A stretch of DNA of 64,000 nucleotides from Opitutia bacterium (GCA_004558035.1 SFEJ01000001.1:1-64000), one strand, 5' to 3'. Numbered from the stretch's first letter, positions 24,078 to 33,614 are shown. The notes: generated by a model from the sequence alone, not told the origin. Program-made: numbers and translations.

Positions 24078-25331
24078 ATGACGCCCGAGAAAATTTCAGT
24101 CAACGCGGACGGGACGCTGAACGTTCCCGCCGAGCCGATCATTCCGTTCATCCGCGGCGACGGGAGCGGGCCCGACATCTGGGCCGCCGCCGTGCGCGTG
24201 CTCGACGTCGCCGTCGAAAAGGCCTACGCGGGAACGCGGAAAATCGCCTGGCGCGAAGTCTTCGCCGGCGAAAACGCGTTCAAAAAACTCGGCACCTGGC
24301 TGCCGGACGACACGCTCGCGGCGTTCCGCGAATACCTCGTCGGCATCAAGGGCCCGCTCACAACGTCCGTCGGCAAGGGCGTGCGCTCGCTCAACGTCAC
24401 GCTGCGCCAGACGCTCGACCTCTTCGTCTGCCTGCGCCCGGTGAAGCATTTCCGCGGCATCGAGACGCCCGTGAAGGACCCGTCGAAGGTGGACATGGTC
24501 GTCTTCCGCGAAAACACGGAGGACATTTACGCGGGCATCGACTGGACGGCGGGATCGCCCAAGGCGCTGCGCATGATCGAATTTCTCCGGACGGAATTTC
24601 CCGACGACTTCAAAAAAATCCGCTTCGGCGCGGAGACGCCCGACGAGGTCGGCTTCGGCGTGAAGCCCGTCTCCAAGGCGGGAACGCGGCGCCTCGTGCG
24701 CGCCGCGCTCGAATACGCCGTCGCGCAGGGACGCAAGTCCGTGACGCTCGTGCACAAGGGCAACATCATGAAGTTCACCGAAGGCGCGTTCCGCGACTGG
24801 GGCTACGCCGTCGCGCGCGAGGAGTTCGGCGCGGAGCCGATCGGCGACGGCCCGTGGCTGCGCGTTCCCGAAGGGCGCCCCGGCGCGGGGCTCGTGATCA
24901 AGGACTGCATCTGCGACGCGTTCCTGCAGGAAATTCTGCTCCACCCGGCGGACTTCGACGTCGTCGCGACGCTGAACCTGAACGGCGACTACGTCTCCGA
25001 CGCGCTCGCGGCGCAGGTCGGCGGCATCGGCATCGCTCCCGGCGGGAACATCAACACGAAGACGGGGCACGCGATCTTCGAGGCGACGCACGGCACGGCG
25101 CCGAAGCTCGCCGGGCTCGACAAGGCGAACCCGTCCTCGCTGCTGCTTTCCGCGGAGATGATGTTCCGCCACCTCGGCTGGAACGAAGCTGCGGACCTGG
25201 TCGTGAAGGGCGTCTCGGGCGCGATTTCCGCGAAGACGGTGACGTTCGACCTCGCGGAAATGATTCCCGGCTCGACTTCGCTGAAATGCTCGGAGTTCGC
25301 GGACGCCGTCGTCGCGCATCTCCGCGCCTGA
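24078..25331 (+). CDS. icd: Isocitrate dehydrogenase, E. coli Icd type
   Basis: 417 residues. Oxidative decarboxylation of isocitrate to 2-oxoglutarate in the TCA cycle. Marks: PFIRGDGSGPDIW, the substrate loop GKGVRSLNVTLRQTLDLFVCLRP with its Ser and Arg residues, VVFRENTEDIYAGI, VHKGNIMKFTEGAFRDWGY, and the coenzyme region THGTAPKLAGLDKANP. The Lys/Tyr set around the cofactor site resembles NADP-specific enzymes, but specificity is inferred. Confidence 0.95.
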   Translation: MTPEKISVNADGTLNVPAEPIIPFIRGDGSGPDIWAAAVRVLDVAVEKAYAGTRKIAWREVFAGENAFKKLGTWLPDDTLAAFREYLVGIKGPLTTSVGKGVRSLNVTLRQTLDLFVCLRPVKHFRGIETPVKDPSKVDMVVFRENTEDIYAGIDWTAGSPKALRMIEFLRTEFPDDFKKIRFGAETPDEVGFGVKPVSKAGTRRLVRAALEYAVAQGRKSVTLVHKGNIMKFTEGAFRDWGYAVAREEFGAEPIGDGPWLRVPEGRPGAGLVIKDCICDAFLQEILLHPADFDVVATLNLNGDYVSDALAAQVGGIGIAPGGNINTKTGHAIFEATHGTAPKLAGLDKANPSSLLLSAEMMFRHLGWNEAADLVVKGVSGAISAKTVTFDLAEMIPGSTSLKCSEFADAVVAHLRA

Positions 25332-25350
25332 ACCGCGCAAAGGCATCGCC

Positions 25351-26220
25351 ATGAACGACAAAGTTTCCATCGGACTCGTCCAGCTCGCGGCGGCGGAAAC
25401 GCCCGAGGAAAACCTGCGCAGGACGATCCCGCGCATCGAGGAAGCCGCCGCGCGCGGCGCGAAGATCGTCGGTCTGCAGGAGATGTTCACGACGAAATAT
25501 TTCTGCATCGACGAAAATCCGGACCGCTTCGACCTCGCCGAGCCCGTTCCCGCGGGGCCGACCACGCGGGAGCTCTGCGCCGTCGCGAAGCGGCTCGGCG
25601 TCGTCGTCGTCGCGCCGATGTTCGAGGCGCGCGGGAGCGAAGTCTATCACAACACGGCGGCGGTCATCGACGCGGACGGCTCCTACCTCGGCAAATACCG
25701 CAAGATGCACATTCCGCAGGATCCCTGCTTCGAGGAAAAATTCTACTTCACGCCGGGCGACCTCGGTTTCCGCGCGTGGGACACGGCGTTCGGCAGAATC
25801 GGCGTCTGCATCTGCTGGGACCAATGGTACCCGGAGGCGGCGCGGCTGACCGCGCTCGCGGGAGCGCAGATTCTCTTTTACCCGACGGCGATCGGCTGGC
25901 TGCCCGAAGAAAAGGCGGCGCTCGGCGAGGCGCAGCACTGCGCCTGGGAGACCGTGCAGCGCGGGCACGCCGTCGCGAACGGCTGCTACGTCGCGGCGAC
26001 GAACCGCGTCGGCGTCGAAGGACGCACGGAATTCTGGGGGCAGAGCTTCGTCGCGAACCCCTACGGAGAAATCGTCGCGCGCGCGTCCGCGGACAGGGAG
26101 GAAGTGCTCGTCGCGGAATGCGACCTCGCGCTGCAGCGGGAATTCCGCCGCATCTGGCCGTTCTTCCGCGACCGCCGCATCGACGCCTACGGCGAAATCA
26201 CGAAACGCCTCCGGGACTGA
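25351..26220 (+). CDS. aguB: Nitrilase-superfamily amidase, probable N-carbamoylputrescine amidase
   Basis: 289 residues. The catalytic triad is visible: Glu in VGLQEMF, Lys in KYRKMHIPQDP, and Cys in GVCICWDQWYPEAAR. Sequence around these, with YPTAIGW and NRVG, is typical of AguB, which hydrolyses N-carbamoylputrescine to putrescine. Agmatine deiminase (aguA), its usual partner, is not in the window. Other carbon-nitrogen hydrolases remain possible. It starts 19 bp after icd. Confidence 0.88.
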   Translation: MNDKVSIGLVQLAAAETPEENLRRTIPRIEEAAARGAKIVGLQEMFTTKYFCIDENPDRFDLAEPVPAGPTTRELCAVAKRLGVVVVAPMFEARGSEVYHNTAAVIDADGSYLGKYRKMHIPQDPCFEEKFYFTPGDLGFRAWDTAFGRIGVCICWDQWYPEAARLTALAGAQILFYPTAIGWLPEEKAALGEAQHCAWETVQRGHAVANGCYVAATNRVGVEGRTEFWGQSFVANPYGEIVARASADREEVLVAECDLALQREFRRIWPFFRDRRIDAYGEITKRLRD

Positions 26221-26238
26221 CGCGCCGACGCTTCTTCG

Positions 26239-27345
26239 GTGAAATTCGTGGATGAGGAAAGTTTCATGCGGCGGGCGATCGCGCTCGCGGAAAAGGCGCG
26301 CGGGGACACGCACCCGAACCCGATCGTCGGCGCGGTGCTCGTCGAGGACGGCGAGATCGTCGCCGAGGGCTTCCACGCGCGCGCGGGAACGCCGCACGCC
26401 GAGCGCGTCGCGCTGAACGCGCTCGGGCGCAGACCGAAGCCCGGCGCGACGCTCTTCGTCACGCTCGAACCCTGCTCGACGCACGGCAGGACGGGCGCGT
26501 GCACGGACGCGATTCTCGCCGCGGGCGTCTCGCGCGTCGTCGTCGGCGCGAAGGATCCGAACCCGGCGCACGCGGGCCGCGGGCTGGAGATTCTGCGGGA
26601 ACGCGGCGTCGAGGTCGTCTCCGGCGTGCTCGCGCGCGAGTGTGGAAATCTGAATCCGATTTTCAATTATAACATCGTCACGGGCGAGCCGCTGATCGCC
26701 GCGAAATGCGCGCTCACGCCGGACGGGAAAATGTTTTTCGAGCCGGGAAAACGCGCGGCGATCACGGACGCGGCGGCGCGCGGGAACGTGATGCGGGAAC
26801 GCCGCAGTTTTCCCGCGGTCGCGACGAGCTCCGGCACCGTGCTCTGCGACGATCCCGCGCTGACGGCGCGCGTGCCCGGCGAGCCGGTCTTCTGCCCGAC
26901 GCGCTTCGTCTTCGACCGCCGCGGGCGCACGCTCGCGCGCGCGGACTCGCTCGCCGTCTTTTCCGACGCGTTCCGCGAGCGCACGATTTTCGTGACCGTT
27001 CCCGAGACGGAGGCGGCGGCGCGCGCGACGCTCGCCCCGCGCGGCGTCCGCGTCCGGGCGCTTCCCGCGGAGACGGCGGCGTTCTGGCGCGCGTTCCGCG
27101 GGCTCTGCGCGGCGGAAGGCGTCACCGGCGTGTACTGCGAATGTGGGCCGACGTTTCTGCGCGCGCTTTTCGCGGCGCGCCAAGCGGACCGGCTTTACGC
27201 CTACGTCGCGGGAACGCCGGAAAAGTCTCCCGAAAAATTCTTCTCCGAAGCCGCGCGGCTCGTTCCCGAAGGCGAGCTCTTCTTCCCGCGCGCGGACGGC
27301 GGGCGCGACGTCGAGCTGTTCGGCTCCGTCCGCTACGATTCGTGA
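26239..27345 (+). CDS. ribD: Bifunctional riboflavin biosynthesis deaminase/reductase
   Basis: 368 residues. The N-terminal half is the pyrimidine deaminase (HAERVAL and EPCSTHGRTGACTDAI zinc motifs; HPNPIVGAVLV). The C-terminal half is the NADPH-dependent reductase domain (AAKCALTPDGKMF). Together they give two consecutive steps from the GTP-derived pyrimidine toward riboflavin. Other rib genes are not adjacent, and no FMN riboswitch is seen upstream. Confidence 0.95.
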   Translation: MKFVDEESFMRRAIALAEKARGDTHPNPIVGAVLVEDGEIVAEGFHARAGTPHAERVALNALGRRPKPGATLFVTLEPCSTHGRTGACTDAILAAGVSRVVVGAKDPNPAHAGRGLEILRERGVEVVSGVLARECGNLNPIFNYNIVTGEPLIAAKCALTPDGKMFFEPGKRAAITDAAARGNVMRERRSFPAVATSSGTVLCDDPALTARVPGEPVFCPTRFVFDRRGRTLARADSLAVFSDAFRERTIFVTVPETEAAARATLAPRGVRVRALPAETAAFWRAFRGLCAAEGVTGVYCECGPTFLRALFAARQADRLYAYVAGTPEKSPEKFFSEAARLVPEGELFFPRADGGRDVELFGSVRYDS

Positions 27346-27349
27346 GCCC

Positions 27350-28360
27350 ATGGACGAGGAATCTTCCATCAGCGAATCGGTCTTCGCGCTGCGGCACGGT
27401 GCTTTCCCGCGCACGCCCGAGCTGCCGGCGCTGCTGCGCGAGGGCGACCTGGTCCGCGGGCCGGAGCGCGCCTACCGCATTCTCGGCGCGCCGCTGGAAG
27501 TCGACGTGAACAACGCGGCGTGCCACCGGGCGCGCGCGGAAGATTCCGGCGAAATCGTCTTCTTCAAGGCCTATCTCAATCCCGCGCCCGGCGGCGAGAA
27601 CGACTGGACGGAAGCCTACGTCGCGCACAGCGCGGCGCTCTATCGGCGCATCGCCGAATCGCCCGCCGGGACGTGCTGCGTGCCGCTGCGCGACGTCTTT
27701 CTCGGCGAGCCGGCGCGCTTTCCCGGAGCGCGTTTTCTCTACTCGGCGTTCCCGTTCGTCGGCGACGGGCGGACGCTGCGCGAACTGCTCGCGCTTCCGC
27801 CGGGTTCTCCCGAAGCGCCGACGCCGCGGGAACGGCTCGCGCTCGCGCGGGATTTCGTCCGCGGACTGAGCCGTCTGCACGCGCTCGGCGTCGTCCATTC
27901 CGACTTGAAGCCGGACAACGTCCAGATTTCGGCGGGAACGTCGCCTGCGTCGCGTTTCGAAGCGAAGATCAACGACCTGGACTTCGCGTTCTTCGAGGAC
28001 GAGACCCCGCCGTGGGCGCACGCGCGCGGCCCGACGGGAACGCGCTGGTATTACGCGCCCGAGTTCGTCGCCTACGGCGCGACGGATCGGCGCGGCGACG
28101 TCTTTTCGGCGACGCTGGTGCTGTGCGAACTGCTCTGCGGCGCGCATCCCTGCCGCCTCGCCGCCGCGGAAAAAGGCGTTTCCTACGACGCGTTGCTCTG
28201 CGCGGGAACGCCGTGCTGCGCCGACGCGGTTCCGCCCTTCGTCGCGCCGCCGGAAGACGCCGGGCGGGCGCGCGCGCTCGCGGATCTGCTCCGTCTCGGC
28301 CTTTCGACGGACGCGCGCCTCCGCCCCGCCGCCGCCGACTTCGCCGCCGTCCTGCGCTGA
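27350..28360 (+). CDS. Serine/threonine protein-kinase-like protein
   Basis: 336 residues, starting 4 bp after ribD. Kinase marks: a Lys in IVFFKAYL (probable VAIK lysine), catalytic loop VVHSDLKPDNVQIS (HSD in place of HRD), metal site NDLDFAFF in place of the classical DFG, and YYAPEFVAYG (APE). The glycine-rich loop is not recognisable. The catalytic Asp, Lys and Asn are present, so activity is plausible though the active site is divergent. No membrane segment or sensor domain. Its position at the end of an icd-aguB-ribD operon gives no clear target. Confidence 0.82.
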   Translation: MDEESSISESVFALRHGAFPRTPELPALLREGDLVRGPERAYRILGAPLEVDVNNAACHRARAEDSGEIVFFKAYLNPAPGGENDWTEAYVAHSAALYRRIAESPAGTCCVPLRDVFLGEPARFPGARFLYSAFPFVGDGRTLRELLALPPGSPEAPTPRERLALARDFVRGLSRLHALGVVHSDLKPDNVQISAGTSPASRFEAKINDLDFAFFEDETPPWAHARGPTGTRWYYAPEFVAYGATDRRGDVFSATLVLCELLCGAHPCRLAAAEKGVSYDALLCAGTPCCADAVPPFVAPPEDAGRARALADLLRLGLSTDARLRPAAADFAAVLR

Positions 28361-28433
28361 TTCCCGCGCGCCGGAGGAATCGCGGGACGGCGGGATCGTT
28401 CCCTCGCCTTTTTGTTCCGCGGGCGAAAATTTT

Positions 28434-28463
28434 TTGTCGCGGGAAGGCGGAAAGGCGGATAAT
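28434..28463 (+). promoter_or_regulatory. Probable recA promoter
   Basis: TTGTCG (28434-28439), an 18-bp spacer and GATAAT (28458-28463), 29 bp before the ATG. No LexA box of the common E. coli or Bacillus type is evident. Confidence 0.5.
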
Positions 28464-28492
28464 CTCTTCTCATCATTTAAAATTCGAATATC

Positions 28493-29566
28493 ATGGCTAA
28501 AGAACCTTCAAAAAACTCCCCTGTCACCGACACGAAAAAGGCGCTCGAACTCGCGCTTTCCGCCATCAACAAGACCTACGGCGAAGGCACGCTCATGCGC
28601 ATGGGCGACGCCACCAAGATGGACGTGACGACGATTTCCACCGGCTCGGTCGCGATCGACCTCGCGCTCGGCGTCGGCGGGCTTCCGCGCGGGCGCATCG
28701 TCGAGATTTACGGGCCGGAATCGTCCGGAAAGACCACGCTCTGCCTCAGCGTCATCGCCCAGGCGCAGCGCGAGGGCGGCACGGCGGCGATCATCGACGT
28801 CGAGCACGCGCTCGATCCGCGCTACGCGAAGGTCGTCGGCGTGGATCTTGAGAATCTGCTCGTCTCGCAGCCGGAAAGCGGCGAGGACGCGCTGAACATC
28901 GTCGAGACGCTCGTGCGCTCGGGCGCGGTGGACGTCGTGGTGCTGGACTCGGTCGCGGCGCTCGTCTCCAAGCAGGAGCTCGACGGGCAGATGGGCGACA
29001 CGACGGTCGGCCTGCAGGCGCGCATGATGTCGCAGGCGATGCGCCGGCTCACGGCGGCGATCGCGAAGTCGAACTGCCTGTGCATCTTCACGAATCAGAT
29101 CCGCGAAAAGATCGGCGTGATGTTCGGTTCGCCGGAGACGACGCCGGGCGGCCGCGCGCTGAAGTTCTTCGCGTCGGTGCGCATGGACATCCGCCGCATC
29201 GGGCAGATCAAGGAGCCTTCGGGCAAGGTCATCGGCAACCGCACGAAGATCAAGGTCGTGAAGAACAAGGTCGCCTCGCCGTTCACGGAATGCGAGTTCG
29301 ACATCATGTACAACGAGGGCATTTCGCGCACGGGCTCGGTGATCGACCTCGGCGTCGAGCACAAGATTCTCGAAAAGAAGGGCGCGTGGATCTCCTACGA
29401 CGGCAATCTGATCGGCCAGGGCCGCGAAGCCGCCAAGGATTATCTGAAGAAGAATCCGGCGGTGCTGGACGAAATCCAGGGCAAGATCATGGAGAAGGTC
29501 CACCCGACCGTCGGCGAGACCCTCGGCGCGACCGAAGAGGAAAAGGCCGCCGAGTCCGCCGCCTGA
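28493..29566 (+). CDS. recA: RecA recombinase
   Basis: 357 residues. ATP-dependent strand exchange, homologous recombination and SOS co-protease. Marks: Walker A GPESSGKTT, the IDVEHALDP segment (most RecAs have IDAEHALDP), LDSVAAL Walker B, loop L1/L2 region QARMMSQAMRRL and FTNQIREKIGVMFGSPETT (usually FINQIR). The acidic C-terminal tail is present. I see no copy of the iterated 9-mer in the gene, but an inverted pair forms its terminator. Confidence 0.98.
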   Translation: MAKEPSKNSPVTDTKKALELALSAINKTYGEGTLMRMGDATKMDVTTISTGSVAIDLALGVGGLPRGRIVEIYGPESSGKTTLCLSVIAQAQREGGTAAIIDVEHALDPRYAKVVGVDLENLLVSQPESGEDALNIVETLVRSGAVDVVVLDSVAALVSKQELDGQMGDTTVGLQARMMSQAMRRLTAAIAKSNCLCIFTNQIREKIGVMFGSPETTPGGRALKFFASVRMDIRRIGQIKEPSGKVIGNRTKIKVVKNKVASPFTECEFDIMYNEGISRTGSVIDLGVEHKILEKKGAWISYDGNLIGQGREAAKDYLKKNPAVLDEIQGKIMEKVHPTVGETLGATEEEKAAESAA

Positions 29567-29580
29567 TTCCGGCTCCGAAA

Positions 29581-29626
29581 AAAGCGTTCCCGCGAAACAC
29601 GGAAATCTCCCGCGGGAACGCTTTAA
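29581..29626 (+). terminator. recA terminator made of two motif copies
   Basis: A 14-bp perfect stem, AAAGCGTTCCCGCG with CGCGGGAACGCTTT, around a 16-nt loop. Each arm is a full copy of the iterated 9-mer. The T-run is short (TTTAAT). Confidence 0.75.
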
Positions 29627-29661
29627 TCGTCTAAATACCTCTCTCAGAAAAATTCCCCGCC

Positions 29662-30996
29662 ATGTCCTCGAAACAGATCATCTCCATTTTTTCGGCGTTC
29701 CTGCTGTGCGCGGCGACGCTTTTCGCCGGACCTCCGAAAAACGTCTTCGGGACGGCGGAGAAAAAGACGTCCGGCGACCTCGCAATCGAGCTCGCCGGGA
29801 ACGCCTACGTCGTCAAGGGCAAGGACGGCGCGCGCATCGACAAGACCGACGGGCTCGTGAAGTGGACGAGCGCCGACGCGATGCCGACCGTCTTCTTCCG
29901 CCTGGAGGACCCGCAGAAGAACGTCGAAATCAAGATCCGCGCGCGCGGGCGTTCGACGATTCTCGTGAACGTGAACGGCGAGAAAAAGCAGACGTTCACG
30001 GTGAAGCTGAACTCGGACGACTTCAAGGAATACACGGTCGGCAAGGCGTCGTTCCCGAAAGCCGGCTATCAGAACATCCGCTTCAAGGGGAAGAGCAAGG
30101 CCGGCGACACGTTCGGCGAAGTCTCCTCCGTGCTGATTAAGGGCGTCGGCGGGCACTCGAATTTCGTCCGCGACTTCGACCCGTATTGGGGGCGCCGCGG
30201 CCCGAGCGTGCACATGAACTATCACTTGCCGAAGGAGAAGAACATCGAGTATTTCTACGGCGAAGTCGTCGTGCCGAAAGGCATGGACAAGGTCGGCACC
30301 TACTACATGGTGAGCGGCTTCGGCGAAGGCTACTTCGGCATTCAGGTGAATTCGCCGACGGAGCGGCGCGTGCTTTTCTCGGTCTGGAGTCCGTTCGAGA
30401 CGCAGGACCCGAAGGAAATTCCCGAACACCTGCGCGTCGTGGAGCTCCGCCGCGGCAAGGACGTGACGATCAAGGACTTCGGGAACGAAGGCGCGGGCGG
30501 GCAAAGCTTCATGCGCTACCCGTGGAAGGCGGAAGAAAACTACGGTTGCCTGACGCGCGTGCGCCCCGACGGGAACGGGAACACGGAATACACCGCGTAT
30601 TTTCACGTGCCGAAGGAACGCAAGTGGTTCCTGATCGCCTCGTTCCGCCGCCCGGCGACGTCCACGTGGTACAAGGGGGCCTACTCGTTTCTGGAGAATT
30701 TTCAGCCTGAGACCGGCTACCAGCGCCGCGAAGTCTTTTTCACGAATCTGTGGGTTTGGGACAAAAACGGAAAAGCCTACGAAATCACGGAAGCCGATTT
30801 CTCCGTGGACGCCACCGGGAACGCCGGCGTGCGGCTTGACTACGCGGGCGGGCTTTCCGACGACAAAAAATCCTTCTTCCTCAAAAACTGCGGCTTCTTC
30901 AACGAGCTGACGGAATCGGGCACGCCTTTCGAGCGCAAGTCTCTGGGCACGAAAGCGGCTCCGATCGTCAACTTCAAGGCGCTCGAAGCGCTCTAA
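29662..30996 (+). CDS. Exported DUF3472-type protein
   Basis: 444 residues with a signal peptide (residues 1 to about 22, ending LFAG). A DUF5077-like beta sandwich comes first (about residues 35-160), followed by a DUF3472-like region containing FGEGYFGIQVNSPTERRVLFSVWSP and GQSFMRYPWKA. These domains occur together in secreted proteins of Bacteroidota and PVC bacteria and are thought to be carbohydrate-related, without proof. It converges on the methyltransferase gene, with overlapping stop codons. Confidence 0.82.
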   Translation: MSSKQIISIFSAFLLCAATLFAGPPKNVFGTAEKKTSGDLAIELAGNAYVVKGKDGARIDKTDGLVKWTSADAMPTVFFRLEDPQKNVEIKIRARGRSTILVNVNGEKKQTFTVKLNSDDFKEYTVGKASFPKAGYQNIRFKGKSKAGDTFGEVSSVLIKGVGGHSNFVRDFDPYWGRRGPSVHMNYHLPKEKNIEYFYGEVVVPKGMDKVGTYYMVSGFGEGYFGIQVNSPTERRVLFSVWSPFETQDPKEIPEHLRVVELRRGKDVTIKDFGNEGAGGQSFMRYPWKAEENYGCLTRVRPDGNGNTEYTAYFHVPKERKWFLIASFRRPATSTWYKGAYSFLENFQPETGYQRREVFFTNLWVWDKNGKAYEITEADFSVDATGNAGVRLDYAGGLSDDKKSFFLKNCGFFNELTESGTPFERKSLGTKAAPIVNFKALEAL

Positions 30997-31742
30997 AGTT
31001 TTTCCGCGACCCAGAAGCGCGTGTCGTCGGAGAACTCGCGCACTTCGGGCGGCTCTTCGCCCATGCGGGAACGCAGCTCGGAAAAGAGCACGCGGAAGCC
31101 CGCCGCCTCGAGCGCGGCGCGGATTTCCTCGGGCTCGGCGGCGTGGATGAACATCGCGCCCTGCGGCGTCGCGTGGTTGTAGTCGCCGAAGTCGTCGAGC
31201 GCGGGATCGCGTGCGCCGTTTTCCCAGCGCTCCCGCTCGGCGGTCCAGTGGGCGCGCCGCGCGGCGTGCGTGCGGTCGTGCCCGGTGAAGACGAAGACGC
31301 CGCCGGGGCGCAGGACGCGGGCGATTTCGCGGATCGCGCGTTCCCGCCGGGCGCGTTTGGGAATCATCTGCAGCCCGTTGAACGCGAAGATCGCGGCGTC
31401 GAAGCTTTCCGCCGGGAACGAGAGCGCGGTCGCGTCCTCGACGGCGAAGCGCGCGCGGACTTCCGCGGGAACGCCGGGCGTTTCGGCGAAGACGGCTTCG
31501 GCGATCTCGACCATCGGCGGCGCGAAGTCCGTGACCGTCAGCCGCGCGTAGCCGAGCTTCGCGAGCCCGAGCGAAACGCGCCCCGCGCCCGCGCCGAGCT
31601 CCAGGATTTCCGCGTCGCGCGGGACGAATCTTTCGCAGAGCCCGCGTTCGGAGCGCCACAGCCCGACGTTCGCCGCCGCGCGCGCGTAGGCGAGCACGGT
31701 GTCCGGGTGCGAGAAAAAGGCGCGGTTGACGGCGTCGTCCAC
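30993..31742 (-). CDS. SAM-dependent methyltransferase
   Basis: 249 residues. Class I Rossmann methyltransferase: SAM-binding motif I EILELGAGAGRVSLGLAK, acidic motif II position VTDFAPPMVE, VEDATALSF (motif III) and VLRPGGVFVFTGHD. Substrate unknown. Start is GTG at 31742, 10 bp after the stop of the upstream TPR gene, so probably the same transcript. Shares its stop region with the convergent DUF3472 gene. Confidence 0.85.
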   Translation of the reverse strand: MDDAVNRAFFSHPDTVLAYARAAANVGLWRSERGLCERFVPRDAEILELGAGAGRVSLGLAKLGYARLTVTDFAPPMVEIAEAVFAETPGVPAEVRARFAVEDATALSFPAESFDAAIFAFNGLQMIPKRARRERAIREIARVLRPGGVFVFTGHDRTHAARRAHWTAERERWENGARDPALDDFGDYNHATPQGAMFIHAAEPEEIRAALEAAGFRVLFSELRSRMGEEPPEVREFSDDTRFWVAEKL

Positions 31743-31752
31743 GGGAACGGTC

Positions 31753-33537
31753 TCAGTCGAGCGCGCGCGGCGTCCCGTGCGCCTGCAGGTCGTCGCGGAC
31801 GAGCGGTGCGACGAGTTTTTTCAGCGCGGCGATTTCCTGCGGCGGGAGCGCCGTCTTGCCCGAATCGAGCCAGCGCGCGATTTCGGACCAGATTTCCGGG
31901 CTCGGTCGGCGCATCGCCGCGAGCACGCGGATTTCCTTCGCGAGCGGCGTGCGGTCGGCGTTCCCGTCGATCGCGCCGAGGCGGATGCGCAGCGAGACGA
32001 CGTTCGCCCGCAGCTGCGAATGCCACGGGAACGCGCCCAGCCCCGCCTGCGCGACGCGGAGCGCGAGCCCCGTTTCGCCGACGCGCTCGAAAAGCTGCGT
32101 GACGGCGGCGAAATTTTCCGGCGAAAGCGAGGCGTCGGCGAGGAACTGCCCGAGCAGCAGGTCGGCGTGACCCGCCTGCGTGCGCGCGCTCGCGGCGTCG
32201 GGATTCTTCTTCGCGGCGAGCGCGTAGGCGGCGGCGAGAATCGCGGAGTTCGCCGCCTCGCAGCCTTCCAGCGCCTTGGGCGAATTCTTCGAAATGTTCT
32301 GGTAGGCGAGAATCGCCTTTTCGGGCTCGCCCGCCGTGACGAACGCCTCGATCAGCGCGGAGACGAAGACGTTGGGCGGAAAACGCTTTTCGGAGGCGCG
32401 CTCGACGCAGGTTTCCGCGACCGCGGGAACGCCCGTCTCCGCCGCGAAATTCGCGAGCGTGAGGAGCGCCGACTGCTGCGAGGAGAACGCGTCGAAGGCG
32501 GCGGCGATTTCGGCGTCGCGCGATTCCGTTCTGCCCAGTCGCTCCAGCAGAAGCAGGCGCTGCAGATACGGCTGCGGCGCGGACGGGTTTTCCGAAATGC
32601 GGCGGTTCGTCGTGTCCAGCGCGGCGGCGACGTCGCCCGTCGAGAGCTGGAAGCGCGCTATCTGCGAAAGAATGACGTCGCGCTTCGCCGCCGGGAACGC
32701 GTTCACCTTCTCCGAAAGCAGCGCGACGGCCTCGCGCGTGCGCCGCGTCTCGAAAAGACAGCGCGCCTTCAGAATGAGGCCCTGCTGCGTTTCGGAGAGC
32801 TTTTCCTCGTCGAGAATCCTGAGCGCGTCGGTGCTGTCGCCAATCCAGAAAAGCGCCATCGCCGCGTGGTTGGCGACGACCGTGCGTACCGCCGGCGGGA
32901 GCGTTCCCGAGCCGAGCAGGGCGAGCGCCTGCTTCGCGGCGATGCGGTCCTGCTGCAGATCCGCCAGCGCGCCGAAGTAGCGGTTGAAGTACGCCGGCGC
33001 GAGCTCGGATTTCAGGTCGAGAAACTTGATGCCGTAATGGAGCGTCTGCAGCGCCGCCTTCGGCTCGATGAGCGAGGCGAAGAGCAGGCGCGCCTCCGTG
33101 TTCGCGGGATCGCACTTGAGCGCGATCTGCACGGCGGCGAGCGCGTCCGCGTCGCGGTTGCCCTTGCGCGCCGCCGCGGCGAGCTCGTGGAAATGTGCGC
33201 CGACGCGCGCGAGGTGTTCCCGCCGGACGGCGGCGACGTTCTCCGGCGCGTTCACGATCTTCGAAAGCGAAAAGAGCACGATGCGGCGCAGCGCGGGATC
33301 GTCGATCTTTTCCGCGCGCTCGATGAGCGTTCCCGCGCGGTCGCGGACGTCGTCCGGCTTGTCGTAGAGCGCGAGATCCGCGAGCAGGAGCAGGTTCACG
33401 AAATCTCCGCCGGCGGCGGGATTCCGCGTTGCGCCGTCCGCCGGAGCCGGCTGTGCGGGAACGTGCTGCCCGTAAAAATCAGGATGCGGAAAAACGAAGG
33501 ATGCCATGAGAATCGCGGTGGAAATTATTTTTTTCAC
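31753..33537 (-). CDS. Exported tetratricopeptide-like protein
   Basis: About 594 residues: signal-like N terminus (KKIISTAILMASFVF), then an all-helical Ala/Leu-rich chain with TPR-like spacing throughout (for example ALRILDEEKLSETQQGLILK, AILAYQNISKNSPKALEG). No catalytic motif. Likely a periplasmic or outer-membrane-linked scaffold. No ATG fits the signal peptide: GTG at 33537 is chosen, with TTG at 33546 equally possible. Confidence 0.72.
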   Translation of the reverse strand: MKKIISTAILMASFVFPHPDFYGQHVPAQPAPADGATRNPAAGGDFVNLLLLADLALYDKPDDVRDRAGTLIERAEKIDDPALRRIVLFSLSKIVNAPENVAAVRREHLARVGAHFHELAAAARKGNRDADALAAVQIALKCDPANTEARLLFASLIEPKAALQTLHYGIKFLDLKSELAPAYFNRYFGALADLQQDRIAAKQALALLGSGTLPPAVRTVVANHAAMALFWIGDSTDALRILDEEKLSETQQGLILKARCLFETRRTREAVALLSEKVNAFPAAKRDVILSQIARFQLSTGDVAAALDTTNRRISENPSAPQPYLQRLLLLERLGRTESRDAEIAAAFDAFSSQQSALLTLANFAAETGVPAVAETCVERASEKRFPPNVFVSALIEAFVTAGEPEKAILAYQNISKNSPKALEGCEAANSAILAAAYALAAKKNPDAASARTQAGHADLLLGQFLADASLSPENFAAVTQLFERVGETGLALRVAQAGLGAFPWHSQLRANVVSLRIRLGAIDGNADRTPLAKEIRVLAAMRRPSPEIWSEIARWLDSGKTALPPQEIAALKKLVAPLVRDDLQAHGTPRALD

Positions 33538-33614
33538 GGAGTTCAATCAAACAGCCGCGCCCCCGCGAACGCAAACGGAAACTCCGCCCTCCGTCCCGAA
33601 GATCCGCGGCGGAT

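Noticed and set aside
26221..26240. FMN riboswitch before ribD
   Set aside because: The gap to the preceding gene is 18 bp, too short for an RFN element.
25051..27414. 787-codon minus-strand frame antisense to aguB and ribD
   Set aside because: Arg-rich, no motif, and fully covered by recognised plus-strand genes.
28361..28492. LexA/SOS box before recA
   Set aside because: No sequence resembling known LexA operators was found; regulators of this group may use an unknown site.
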